Shown: piece after piece, positions 43,240 through 51,733 of the stretch | Numbering within the stretch: the first letter of the stretch is position 1 | Layout of the letters: each line of letters starts with the position of its first letter | Source of the DNA: Flavimaribacter sp039888615 | GTDB lineage: Bacteria > Pseudomonadota > Alphaproteobacteria > Rhizobiales > Rhizobiaceae | Strand: one strand, 5' to 3' | NCBI GenBank assembly: GCA_039888615.1 | Contig: JBDQQS010000004.1 | Length of the DNA: 64,000 nucleotides | Program-made: the position numbers and the translations under genes | Notes under the pieces: model-generated | Database searches by the model: none | Seen by the model: only the letters and a program-made list of their open reading frames with translations | Told to the model about the DNA's origin: nothing

Positions 43240-45069
43240 CTAATCCGGTTGATGTGCTGGTTCGCGATCCTGCCGCCTTTCAAGTCGCTTTGCCAGTTCA
43301 TTCGGGACAAGAATCGGCGCCGCAAGCAGAATTTGGGCGTAGGCCTTGGCCTGCGGATCGTTTCTCAGACTCGCGACCCCACCGCCGCCAAGGCAATCAT
43401 GCAGGAGAAAATTGATCGCGTTAAGACCTGGCAGATAAAACCGCTCGACCCGGCCTTGAAGAAAATGTGCGAACCGGTCGGCGACGAAATCCTCCGTCAG
43501 TTGCTCCCAAAGATAGGGCAGCACATCCGGGTCTCGGGCGATCACGCCGATATTGGCCTTGTCACCCTTGTCGCCGCTGCGCGCCAAAGCGATGTCGATC
43601 AGCCGAAGCGTCGTCATCTGCGTCGCCGCTGCCGGGGTGGCCGGCGAGGCCGGCCTGACGATCGGACTGGGGCCGGTCGTGGGCGCGTGCTTAACCGTCC
43701 GGGTCGCGTCACCCAGAGTGACGGTCAGCGCTACGTCGTCGCGCGGCAATAGAAACGAATAGAGCCTGACAACCGGCGAGGGGTGGGGGCGCGTGCCGGC
43801 GAAGCCGCTCAGGCCCGGCGGCCCTGACAGGCCGAGCCCGACTGCTTCGCGGAACAGCAGCGCGATCGCCTTTTCGTCTGAGTGTCGGGCGGCGAGCTTG
43901 ACGCAGACCTCGCGCCACTCCTGCGCGCGGGCATGCGCGCCATACTGGCTTTCGGCGCCGATCACCTCGACGCTGGTTTCCGTGTAATCTGGAAGGTTGG
44001 CGCCGCGAAGTATATATCGCGCCCGGTTGATTGCGGCGTCTGCGAAGCGCTTCGCTTTTCTGTCGGCGTCGAAACCTGTGAAGCTGAAGAGATGGCCGCC
44101 CCGGTATCCGTCCATCCATGTTGCGCAGACTTTCAGCGTCTCAGGCGGCGGCGCTCCCTTCGCGCCCGTCACCGCGACAATGTCGTCTCCCGCCTGTTCG
44201 AGCCGGACCTCGCTGAAATCGCAGGTCACGTCCGGCAGTTTGTAGGCCTGCGGATCGCCGATCTCATAGAGGATTTGTTCGGCCACCGTGTCGGTGGATA
44301 CAAGTCCGCCGCTGCCTTCCGGTTTGGATACGGCAAACCGTCCGTCAGGCTCGACCTCGACGATGGGATAGCCGATCCTCTCAATCGTGTCGGCGCAGAG
44401 CTCCCAGTCCGTGAAGTTGCCGCCGGTCGCCTGCGGGCCGCATTCGATGATGTGTCCGGCCAGACTGCCGGACGCCAGCAGGTCGTAGGAACGGGCTTCC
44501 CATCCATGCGCATGAATGCACACGCCGAGCGTGACGGCGGAATCGACGCAGCGACCGGTCACCACGATGTCGGCGCCCATATCCAGCGCGTCGGCGATTG
44601 CAAGAGCGCCCGTATAGGCGTTGACGCTTGCAATGCGATGCGGTTCGGGGAAGGGGGCCTTCGTGTCGAGTTCCAGGGTATTCGATCGGGACAGGCTCTC
44701 GACGCGTTCCGTCAGATCGTCGCCCGCCACCCACGCAACCTTGAGGACGAGACCGGCGGCGGAGATCGCCTTTTCCAGCGCCGCAGCGCAAGCGCGCGGG
44801 TTGAGCCCGCCGGCGTTCGAGACGATCCTCACGCCTTGTTCGGCGATGCGCTCCAGATTAGGTGCGATGGCAGCCGAAACGAAATCGGTTGCGTAGCCCA
44901 GCGCATCGTCCTTTGCGCGCGCTCGCGCAAGGATCGACATGGTGATTTCCGCCAGATAGTCGTAGACGATGAAGTCGACGCGACCATTGTCGAGCAACTG
45001 GCGCGTCGCCAGCGCTGCATCACCCCAGAAGCCGCTCGCTCCGCCGATCCTGACAGGTCTGTCGCTCAT
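43240..45069 (-). CDS. AtuA-like DUF1446 protein
   Basis: This 609-residue protein contains the DUF1446/AtuA core: RIGGASGFWGDA, RIVSNAGGLNPRACAAAL, ADIVVTGRCVDSAVTLG and CGPQATGGNFTDW. A C-terminal AtuA-associated domain carries DIALARSGDKGDKANIGV. AtuA is required for acyclic terpene utilisation in pseudomonads, although its reaction is undefined. It heads the operon with GGGAGG before the ATG, and ends 4 bases before the carboxyltransferase. Confidence 0.85.
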   Translation of the reverse strand: MSDRPVRIGGASGFWGDAALATRQLLDNGRVDFIVYDYLAEITMSILARARAKDDALGYATDFVSAAIAPNLERIAEQGVRIVSNAGGLNPRACAAALEKAISAAGLVLKVAWVAGDDLTERVESLSRSNTLELDTKAPFPEPHRIASVNAYTGALAIADALDMGADIVVTGRCVDSAVTLGVCIHAHGWEARSYDLLASGSLAGHIIECGPQATGGNFTDWELCADTIERIGYPIVEVEPDGRFAVSKPEGSGGLVSTDTVAEQILYEIGDPQAYKLPDVTCDFSEVRLEQAGDDIVAVTGAKGAPPPETLKVCATWMDGYRGGHLFSFTGFDADRKAKRFADAAINRARYILRGANLPDYTETSVEVIGAESQYGAHARAQEWREVCVKLAARHSDEKAIALLFREAVGLGLSGPPGLSGFAGTRPHPSPVVRLYSFLLPRDDVALTVTLGDATRTVKHAPTTGPSPIVRPASPATPAAATQMTTLRLIDIALARSGDKGDKANIGVIARDPDVLPYLWEQLTEDFVADRFAHFLQGRVERFYLPGLNAINFLLHDCLGGGGVASLRNDPQAKAYAQILLAAPILVPNELAKRLERRQDREPAHQPD

Positions 45070-45103
45070 AAGCCTCCCTGGCGAACGAACCGCCTCCTCG
45101 ATG

Positions 45104-45115
45104 CGGATCGATCCG
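45104..45115. promoter_or_regulatory. CGGATCGATCCG palindrome upstream of AtuA-like operon
   Basis: A perfect 12-base palindrome lies 35 bases upstream of the start of the first operon gene, within the 91-base gap to the phosphodiesterase. It is a candidate operator; no matching regulator gene is adjacent. Confidence 0.35.
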
Positions 45116-45160
45116 TCGATCTACATAAGATGATCGGACAAGGGGATGCAACCGCTCCTG

Positions 45161-46033
45161 TCAGCCCTCCCAGCCTTCCAGCTTCATGTCGTGCGCGTAG
45201 CCGCGCCCCTCGCGTTGGTCGGCTGGCGGAATGAAAAGGAATTCCGGCGTTCGCCGGCGGTATTCATGCATATGGACGATCACCGTGTCGCGGTCGGCGA
45301 GCACAACGCCATAGGCCGGTTCCTCCATGTTGCCCGGAACCCGCATGATGTCCGGATTTTCACTCTCGTCGCGCAGATCCAGCGCAAGCTGCTGGTTGGT
45401 GCTGCGCATGCAGGAGACGGGCACACCGCGCCAGCTTCCGAAGATCGGCCGGTGGATGTGGCCGAAGAACAGGTGACGAATGCGCGCCCGATGCGGTTCG
45501 AGGATCGACCAGAGCGCTTCGCTGTCAAGCATGCGGCTGCCGTCCATGCCGACGATCCCGACCTCGAAAGGCGGATGATGCATGAAAAGGAAGACCGGTT
45601 CGTCGTCGGCGTCCAGTTGCGCCTTCAGCCAGGTCTGCCTTTTCTCGCAGTAGTGCCCGGAGTGGACGCCTTCCTGCAACGTCTGGAGAAATAGACACTT
45701 GCCGGCGTCGGTCCGCCAAACGCCCTGGACGAAACCATTGCCGTCATCGAAGGCGTCGGGAAAATGGCGGCGAAGCTCCGCCACGGCGTCGTGATTGCCG
45801 ACCATCAGGACGAGCGGGATCTTGAGGCCTGACACCGCCTTTTTGATAGCCTCGTACTCTTCCGGCCCGCCCCAATGCGTCAGATCACCGCCAATGACCG
45901 CAAATTCGGCGTCGGCGTGTTCGGCGTTGATGCTTTCGACAGCGCCGGTCAGGCGTTTCGCCGGGTCTGAGCCGTACATGGTCTTGCCTTCGCCGACCAC
46001 ATGAACGTCGGTGAGATGGATGAATTTCGCCAT
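45161..46033 (-). CDS. metallophosphoesterase, cyclic-nucleotide phosphodiesterase-like (CpdA/GpdQ type)
   Basis: This 290-residue cytoplasmic protein has the five calcineurin-type metal motifs: D9-V-H11 (HLTDVHVVG), G-G-D50, G79-N80-H81-D82, FMHHPPF and FGHIHRPIF. The layout is that of class III phosphodiesterases such as CpdA and GpdQ. It is preceded by an FAH-type gene 79 bases away on the same strand. It may act on cAMP, phosphodiesters or glycerophosphodiesters; the sequence does not decide. Confidence 0.82.
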   Translation of the reverse strand: MAKFIHLTDVHVVGEGKTMYGSDPAKRLTGAVESINAEHADAEFAVIGGDLTHWGGPEEYEAIKKAVSGLKIPLVLMVGNHDAVAELRRHFPDAFDDGNGFVQGVWRTDAGKCLFLQTLQEGVHSGHYCEKRQTWLKAQLDADDEPVFLFMHHPPFEVGIVGMDGSRMLDSEALWSILEPHRARIRHLFFGHIHRPIFGSWRGVPVSCMRSTNQQLALDLRDESENPDIMRVPGNMEEPAYGVVLADRDTVIVHMHEYRRRTPEFLFIPPADQREGRGYAHDMKLEGWEG

Positions 46034-46112
46034 TTCGGAAATACCCGCCTGAAGTTGGAAGCAGGCCGACTATAGTGGCCGCATATCAGGTCGCAAGGGC
46101 GTCGAGGTGTGT

Positions 46113-47048
46113 TCAGCCCCGTTTCGGCCCGATCCGGTTTCTAAGGATCCCCAAGCCCTCGATTTCGAGTTCGACCACATCGCCGGGATTGAGGAAACGG
46201 CCAAGTTCAAGGCCGCATCCGCCGCCGACCGTTCCAGATCCGATGAATTCTCCCGGATAAAGCGTCTCGTCGCGCGAGACGTGGGCGATGATCCTGGCGA
46301 AGGAGTGGTGCATCGCGGAGGAGTTGCCACGGGACCATTCCTCGCCATTGACGCGGGCGACCATGTTGAGATTGTCGCCATCGCCGATCTCGTCGCGCGT
46401 GACGAGCCACGGTCCCATTGCATTCGCGGTCCTGAAATCCTTGCCCTTGGATGGTCCGAGCCCGCCCTGCATTTCGGCGATCTGATGGTCCCGGGCGCTG
46501 AAATCATTGAAGATCAGGAAGCCGAACACATGGTCCATGGCGTCGTCTTCGGCGATGTCGGATCCTTGCTTTCCGATGATGAGTCCCAGTTCAAGTTCGT
46601 AGTCCAGTTTTGTTTCGCCGAATGGCCAGAGAATCTCGTCATCGGGTCCGGAGACAGAAAACCGGTTGCCCTTGTAGTAGATCGGCTGATCGTACCAGAC
46701 CTGCGGGATGACGACGTCGTCCGGAGAAATGCGCGTTTTCGCCTGTCCGAAAAGATACCGGTTTGCGCGCGCCTGGCGCAGGTGCATTTCGAAGGTCAGG
46801 GCGTCGCGCATCTGCGGCGGGCAGGGCACAGGCGCCAGCAAACGGACCTGGCTGGTATAGATCTTTTCTGCTTCATCGATCGCGTCTTGGGCGGAGGCCA
46901 GGCCGTTCCCGCCGGCTTCGATCAGGGATAGCATGTCGGAAAAGGCGGGATGGAGATTACGGTCCAGAACGGCGATGCGGCCGTCATGCGCAATCGCGCC
47001 GATTTCGGGCGCTTCCGCTCCCGGTCGTTCGAACGTCAGGAGTTTCAT
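46113..47048 (-). CDS. fumarylacetoacetate hydrolase (FAH) family protein
   Basis: This 311-residue protein has the FAH-fold C-terminal catalytic region: DYELELGLIIGKQGSDI, HVFGFLIFNDFSARDHQ and SKGKDFRTANAMGPWLV. These proteins cleave or decarboxylate 2-oxo or acylpyruvate-type compounds with a divalent metal. It is the last gene in a run of five 4-base overlaps from the TRAP transporter through the metallo-hydrolase and GST, so it should act on the same imported compound. Confidence 0.85.
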   Translation of the reverse strand: MKLLTFERPGAEAPEIGAIAHDGRIAVLDRNLHPAFSDMLSLIEAGGNGLASAQDAIDEAEKIYTSQVRLLAPVPCPPQMRDALTFEMHLRQARANRYLFGQAKTRISPDDVVIPQVWYDQPIYYKGNRFSVSGPDDEILWPFGETKLDYELELGLIIGKQGSDIAEDDAMDHVFGFLIFNDFSARDHQIAEMQGGLGPSKGKDFRTANAMGPWLVTRDEIGDGDNLNMVARVNGEEWSRGNSSAMHHSFARIIAHVSRDETLYPGEFIGSGTVGGGCGLELGRFLNPGDVVELEIEGLGILRNRIGPKRG

Positions 47049-47797
47049 GCCGTCTCTTTCAGATCTTCATAAAGTTCCGATACGCGCGTGCCCGCGACGT
47101 ATGTCCTGGCGAATGAAGGCCGTTGCTGGATGGCCTCCCACCACCGTATGAAATTCGGAGCATTGACCCAAACGTGGGCGAGGCCGAGATCGCGCATGCG
47201 GTCGACCGTGGGCGCCACACAGATGTCCGCGATCGTGAACTGGTCTCCGCAAAGCCAGGCGTGGTCGGCAAGCGTCTTGTCCATGCGCGAGATCGTGTCG
47301 CCGAGCCTTTCGATCGATTCCGCCAGCTTGCTTTCGGTAAATCCGGTTTTTCCCATTTCCTTGTAGAAATGACGGCGCAGCGGCCGGTCGTCCGCGTTGG
47401 ATTGGATCTCTTCGTTCGAGTAATCGCGATAGTGCCGGGAGAACGCCTTGTTGAAGGAGGGGACTCGTATGGCGGCAGTTGGCACTTCCTCCAGATAGCG
47501 CATCCATGCCCGCATGCGGGCGCGTCCATAGGCGTCGGGGGGCGAAAGCGGCGGTTCGGGAAACACTTCTTCGAGATATTCCATGATCACCGAACTGTCG
47601 ATGACGGGCCTTCCCTCATGCAGCAGCGTCGGCACCACGCCGTTGGGATTGAGCTTCAGATATTCCGGCGTGAGCTGTTCGTTCTTGCGAAAGTCGATCT
47701 TGGTGTTCGTGAAATCGACGCCTTTCTCGTAGAGACACATGCGCGTTTTCTGGGAGCAGGTTGAAATCGGATTGTTCAGAAGTTCGAGCGTCATCAT
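47045..47797 (-). CDS. glutathione S-transferase family protein
   Basis: This 250-residue GST has an N-terminal thioredoxin-fold domain (LLNNPISTCSQKTRMCLYEK, NPNGVVPTLLHEG, IDSSVIMEYLEE). A helical C-terminal domain follows (LCGDQFTIADICVAPTV). Ser12-Thr-Cys14-Ser15 is the likely glutathione-activating region. Two ATG codons stand in tandem; the first overlaps the upstream stop. Its catabolic context suggests a GSH-dependent isomerase or thiol-transfer role, similar in spirit to maleylpyruvate or maleylacetoacetate isomerases. Confidence 0.85.
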   Translation of the reverse strand: MMTLELLNNPISTCSQKTRMCLYEKGVDFTNTKIDFRKNEQLTPEYLKLNPNGVVPTLLHEGRPVIDSSVIMEYLEEVFPEPPLSPPDAYGRARMRAWMRYLEEVPTAAIRVPSFNKAFSRHYRDYSNEEIQSNADDRPLRRHFYKEMGKTGFTESKLAESIERLGDTISRMDKTLADHAWLCGDQFTIADICVAPTVDRMRDLGLAHVWVNAPNFIRWWEAIQQRPSFARTYVAGTRVSELYEDLKETA

Positions 47798-48810
47798 TTT
47801 CCTCCGCTATGGGCTCCACAGGAGCACGGCTCGTCATGCGGGCAGGTCGCGCCGCGCCTGTATCTCAACATCTGCCGCATGATTTCCGGACGCGGCGGCG
47901 CGATCCGGCCATGCGACAGGTCGCGGTAGATCGAGGCGACATTGGCGACCACGCGTTCGCGGTCGAGCCAACTGTCAAATTGGTCGAAGGCGATATCCCA
48001 CGCAGCGGCCTCCCAGGTCATTCCCGCCTCGTATCGTTTCGTCGCCTCATTGCGTGTATGGACGAGGTAGTCGCGCAGGTGCCGTAGCTCGGCCTTGGTT
48101 CCGACCGGTCCGTGGCCAGGAACCACCGTTTCGACGTCCCAGTCTAGGATGAGGTCGCAGGCCTTGATCCAGTTGTCGATCGGGCCCGCCCAGATGATGG
48201 GATGACCGCCCGAAAACAATATGTCGCCGGTAAAGACGGTTTTCGCATCCGGTATGTGAACCACGATGTCCCCGCGCGTATGGGCGGGGCCGAGTTCGAC
48301 GAGTTCGACCGTGCGGCCGCCCACCTCAAGGGTCTTGTGGCCGTTGAACAGCTCTGTAGGCGGACGGTGAACCACGTCAGAAAAATCGAAGCGCACACCC
48401 ATGGTTTCGTGAAGGAAGGCGCCGATTTCGCCGTGGTTGCGCCAGTTGCGCACCATCTCGGCGAAGACCTCGGCGGGGCGTTCCTCCATTTCCTCAGCAC
48501 AGGCCGTCGATCCGATGATCCGGGCGTCGCCGGCGAGCGCATTGCCGAAGGTGTGATCGCCATTGGCGTGGGTGTTGACCAATATGTCGATCGTTTCGGC
48601 TTCCGGCGCGGCGCGGCGGTAGGCGTCCAGCATGTCGCGTGTCAGGCGGCCGGTAAACAGCGTGTCGACCAACAGGCTTTCGCCCTGCGAGACAACCAGT
48701 CCACTGTTGCTCCATCCCCAGGACCCGTCTCCCTGAATATAGGCGAAAAGGCCGTCGCCGAGATCAGTCAGTGTGCGTGTTACATTCGTTGCCAAGTGCT
48801 TTGCTTTCAT
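47794..48810 (-). CDS. MBL fold metallo-hydrolase with Cys-rich tail
   Basis: This 338-residue metallo-beta-lactamase-fold protein has the metal motif H81-A-N83-G-D85-H86, so the second His of HxHxDH is Asn. It also has GPAHTRGDIVV, VFTGDILFSGGHP and VPGHGPVG. The C-terminus ends with CPHDEPCSCGAHSGG, an unusual Cys/His cluster that could bind a metal. It overlaps the DctM and GST genes by 4 bases. A thioester or lactone hydrolase acting after GSH conjugation is inferred. Confidence 0.8.
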   Translation of the reverse strand: MKAKHLATNVTRTLTDLGDGLFAYIQGDGSWGWSNSGLVVSQGESLLVDTLFTGRLTRDMLDAYRRAAPEAETIDILVNTHANGDHTFGNALAGDARIIGSTACAEEMEERPAEVFAEMVRNWRNHGEIGAFLHETMGVRFDFSDVVHRPPTELFNGHKTLEVGGRTVELVELGPAHTRGDIVVHIPDAKTVFTGDILFSGGHPIIWAGPIDNWIKACDLILDWDVETVVPGHGPVGTKAELRHLRDYLVHTRNEATKRYEAGMTWEAAAWDIAFDQFDSWLDRERVVANVASIYRDLSHGRIAPPRPEIMRQMLRYRRGATCPHDEPCSCGAHSGGK

Positions 48811-50111
48811 ATGAAGGCCAGCGCCAGCCAGGGCGCAATCATGACAATTGCGATCATGGCGACCATGATCAGCGCAAACGGGGCAGCGCCGGCGAATATG
48901 TCGCTGAGGCCTATTCGGTCATCGTCAAGATTCGATTTGATGACGAAACAGGCCACGCCAAGGGGCGGAGTCAGAAGTCCGATTTCGACGGCGATGATCG
49001 TGACGATCCCGAACCATACGAGATTGATCCCGAACGGCTCCACCACAGGCAGAATCAGCGGCAGCAGTATCAGCAGGATCGAAGCGCTGTCGAGGATCGT
49101 TCCGAGAAGAATGATCACAGCCAGATAGAGGACGAGGATCCCTGTGAGGCCAAGGTTCCAGGAAGCCAGCAGATCCGTCATGGCGTTCGGCAGTCCGGTC
49201 AGCGCGAGCAAGCGCGAGTACATGTGGGCTGCGATGATGAGAAAGGTGATCGAGGCAGTCACCTGACCGGTTTCGATCAGGATGCGTCCGATCTCGCGCC
49301 ATCCGAGCCGCCCCTTGAACTGCGCCACGAGGAATGCGCCGAGCGCGCCGACGCCGCCGGCCTCGGTCGGGGTGAAAAACCCGCCATAGATGCCGCCCAG
49401 CACAAGCAGGATCAGGGCGACCACCGGCGCTGATTTCAGCAGCATTTCCGACGTTGCGATCGGGGCCGTGTCCAGACGGTTGGAAACGCCGGTGAAGCCG
49501 GATGCGAAGCGAGCCATCAGGAGGATTGCAACGCTGAACAGGACGGCCAGCACGATGCCGGGAAGAATGCCTGCCTTGAACAGGTCGCCGATCGAGACTT
49601 CCGCGAGTATCCCGTACAGGATCAGTAGAAGGGAAGGCGGGATCAGCATGCCGAGCACCGAAGATCCGGCGACCACACCCACAGAAAACCGTGGTGTATA
49701 GCCCTGGCGGATCAGTTCGGGGACGGCGACCTTCGTGAATACGGACGCCGAGGCGATCGACGTGCCGTTGACGGCGGCAAAGATGGCGTTGGCGAATACC
49801 GTTGCAATGCCGAGTCCGCCGCGAAACCTGCGGAACAACTGTCCGGCGACGTCGAACAGGTCGCGGCCCAGACCGGATGCTCCGACCAGGACGCCCATCA
49901 GCACGAATAGCGGGATGACGCCGAACGAATACCGGGCGACGCTGTCGAGAGCCGCCTGGGAGAGAAGAGCGCCGCCGATCGCGAACTTTCCCTTCACCAG
50001 AACAACGCCGACAAATGAGACCGCCATCAGCGCGATCGCGACATGCATGCCGGTCTGGATCAGCACAAGGATCACGGCGATCGAAGCAAGCCCGATTTCG
50101 ATGTTGCTCAT
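48807..50111 (-). CDS. TRAP transporter large permease (DctM family)
   Basis: From the ATG at 50111 the protein has 434 residues with about 12 hydrophobic segments. DctM features include FVLMGVLVGASGLGRDLFD, NAIFAAVNGTSIASASVFTKV, SSVLGMLIPPSLLLILYG, GGFFTPTEAGGVGALGAF and VEIGLLTPPLGVACFVIKS. It is the sodium-coupled channel subunit of the transporter encoded with the DctQ and DctP genes just upstream. Confidence 0.9.
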   Translation of the reverse strand: MSNIEIGLASIAVILVLIQTGMHVAIALMAVSFVGVVLVKGKFAIGGALLSQAALDSVARYSFGVIPLFVLMGVLVGASGLGRDLFDVAGQLFRRFRGGLGIATVFANAIFAAVNGTSIASASVFTKVAVPELIRQGYTPRFSVGVVAGSSVLGMLIPPSLLLILYGILAEVSIGDLFKAGILPGIVLAVLFSVAILLMARFASGFTGVSNRLDTAPIATSEMLLKSAPVVALILLVLGGIYGGFFTPTEAGGVGALGAFLVAQFKGRLGWREIGRILIETGQVTASITFLIIAAHMYSRLLALTGLPNAMTDLLASWNLGLTGILVLYLAVIILLGTILDSASILLILLPLILPVVEPFGINLVWFGIVTIIAVEIGLLTPPLGVACFVIKSNLDDDRIGLSDIFAGAAPFALIMVAMIAIVMIAPWLALAFI

Positions 50112-50653
50112 GTGTGGCGCTCCGGTTGAAACGCCATCCGGAACAGGCTGATCGTCAACATGGCGTAGACCACACAGGTCATGATGCATCCTGCGAGCAC
50201 TGCGAGGACGAACGGCCAGCGGGGCAGGGTGAAGACGCCGTAGAGCCCGACTGTCTCGCGGTCCGCAATGGCCGATTCAATTTCGGGCCAGATGTAGCGC
50301 AGGAGAACCGCGAGCATGATCGTGCCGACAAGATGGTTCATTGCATCCATCAGCAGCGCCGCTCGTGGACTGCGCGCCATGATGCGCCCGATCACCATGT
50401 CGGATCGCACGGCGCGGCCAGAGGCCGTCGCATAGGGCAGTTGCAGGAAGACGATCGATACGATGGAAGCGCTGACAATTTCCGCGGTCGCTGGCAAAGG
50501 CGTTGAAAAGGCGCCGCGACCAATGACGTCCAGATTGATCATCGCCATGATGGCGACTGTTCCGAGACCACCAAGAATGGCCAGCACAAGGGCTATGGTT
50601 GTGAGGATGCGCTGCGCCGCCAACGGCGGCGCAGCGCGACTTTCTATTGTCAT
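50108..50653 (-). CDS. TRAP transporter small permease (DctQ family)
   Basis: This 181-residue protein has about four hydrophobic segments, with NLDVIGRGAF, PATAEIVSASIV and RSDMVIGRI characteristic of DctQ. It overlaps both the DctP and DctM genes by 4 bases, so the three subunits are translated together in the order P, Q, M. Confidence 0.88.
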   Translation of the reverse strand: MTIESRAAPPLAAQRILTTIALVLAILGGLGTVAIMAMINLDVIGRGAFSTPLPATAEIVSASIVSIVFLQLPYATASGRAVRSDMVIGRIMARSPRAALLMDAMNHLVGTIMLAVLLRYIWPEIESAIADRETVGLYGVFTLPRWPFVLAVLAGCIMTCVVYAMLTISLFRMAFQPERHT

Positions 50654-51711
50654 TCAGCGGTCCAGTCGCGGGCGAACTCCAGTCCGGCCTCGTTCGAAAG
50701 CTGCATGAACGTTTCAAGCGTCTTGCTGCCCGGTTGTCCCTGTGAATCGAGCTTCTCCGCCCAGTTCCGCGCAATATTGGGCATGTTGTCGGCATAGGCG
50801 GTCCGCATCTCGGGAGACAGCGACGAGATTGTCGCGCCTTCAGCCGACGCCTTCTCGAGGCTGGCCGAACCGGCCGTGTAGTAGGCTTCCGCCGTTTTGT
50901 CGCGGTACTCGGCGGCGACTTCCGTGATCACTGTTTTGACGTCATCGGGAAGGCTGTTCCAGACATCCAGGTTGATCGTGAGGGCGGACGAGTATTTGGC
51001 GCCGAACCCGATTTTCGTGATGTAAGGAGCGACCTCGTAGAACTTGTAGGGCGCTATGGCGGATTCGAAGACGATGGCGCCGTCGATAAGGCCGGTCGAA
51101 ATCGAATTGTAATAGGTCGTCAGCGCTCCGGCGACCGGTGTCGCGCCACTGCCCGTCAGCCAGTTGAGCGCAAGGCCGCCGGTGCCGATCTTGTGGCCTT
51201 CAATGTCGGCAGGCGACTTGATCTCGAAATTCGTAACGAACTGGTAGTCGTCGATACCCACTGGCGCGAGAAGCTTTTGGTTGTTTTTCGCCCAGGCGGC
51301 GCCCATTTCCGGGATTTCCTGGTGCAATTTGGTGATGACCTTGAGGAGTGCGGGAAGATCCGACGTGCCGAAGGGCGTCACGTAGGTGATCTGCTCGAGA
51401 GGCAGCTTGTCGCCCTCGAAGAGATGCGGCACATAACCGAATTCGGCAATGCCGGTCTCGACGGCTTCCAGCACGCCTTTGACGTCTGCGACGGATCCGG
51501 CGTAGGCCTCCGTCCATTCGATGGAATGCTTGCCCTGTTCCTCAAGGCGGCGATTGACTTCCGGTATGAAGAAATCGCGGATATTCGCGACGCCCTTGGT
51601 GATCGGCGGATGACCGGCCACGACAGTGAACGAAAAAGTCTCCGCGTGTGCGAATCCGGATGCGGCGGCGAGCGCCAGAAACGCCACGCCGGTTTTAAGA
51701 ATAGTTTTCAT
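50650..51711 (-). CDS. TRAP transporter solute-binding protein (DctP family)
   Basis: This 353-residue receptor starts with a signal peptide (MKTILKTGVAFLALAAASGF, ending AHAE). The DctP fold follows, with GHPPITKGVANIRDFFIPEV, a GHKIGTGGLALNW segment and the STGLIDGAIVFESAI region. The more aromatic and acyl-binding subfamilies look like this, but the ligand is unknown. It begins 22 bases after the TetR stop and precedes DctQ. Confidence 0.88.
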   Translation of the reverse strand: MKTILKTGVAFLALAAASGFAHAETFSFTVVAGHPPITKGVANIRDFFIPEVNRRLEEQGKHSIEWTEAYAGSVADVKGVLEAVETGIAEFGYVPHLFEGDKLPLEQITYVTPFGTSDLPALLKVITKLHQEIPEMGAAWAKNNQKLLAPVGIDDYQFVTNFEIKSPADIEGHKIGTGGLALNWLTGSGATPVAGALTTYYNSISTGLIDGAIVFESAIAPYKFYEVAPYITKIGFGAKYSSALTINLDVWNSLPDDVKTVITEVAAEYRDKTAEAYYTAGSASLEKASAEGATISSLSPEMRTAYADNMPNIARNWAEKLDSQGQPGSKTLETFMQLSNEAGLEFARDWTAE

Positions 51712-51733
51712 GCTTTCCTCCCTTAGATTGATT

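Noticed and set aside
43882..45234. 450-residue open frame on the plus strand
   Set aside because: It is antisense to the AtuA-like gene and has no recognisable domain.
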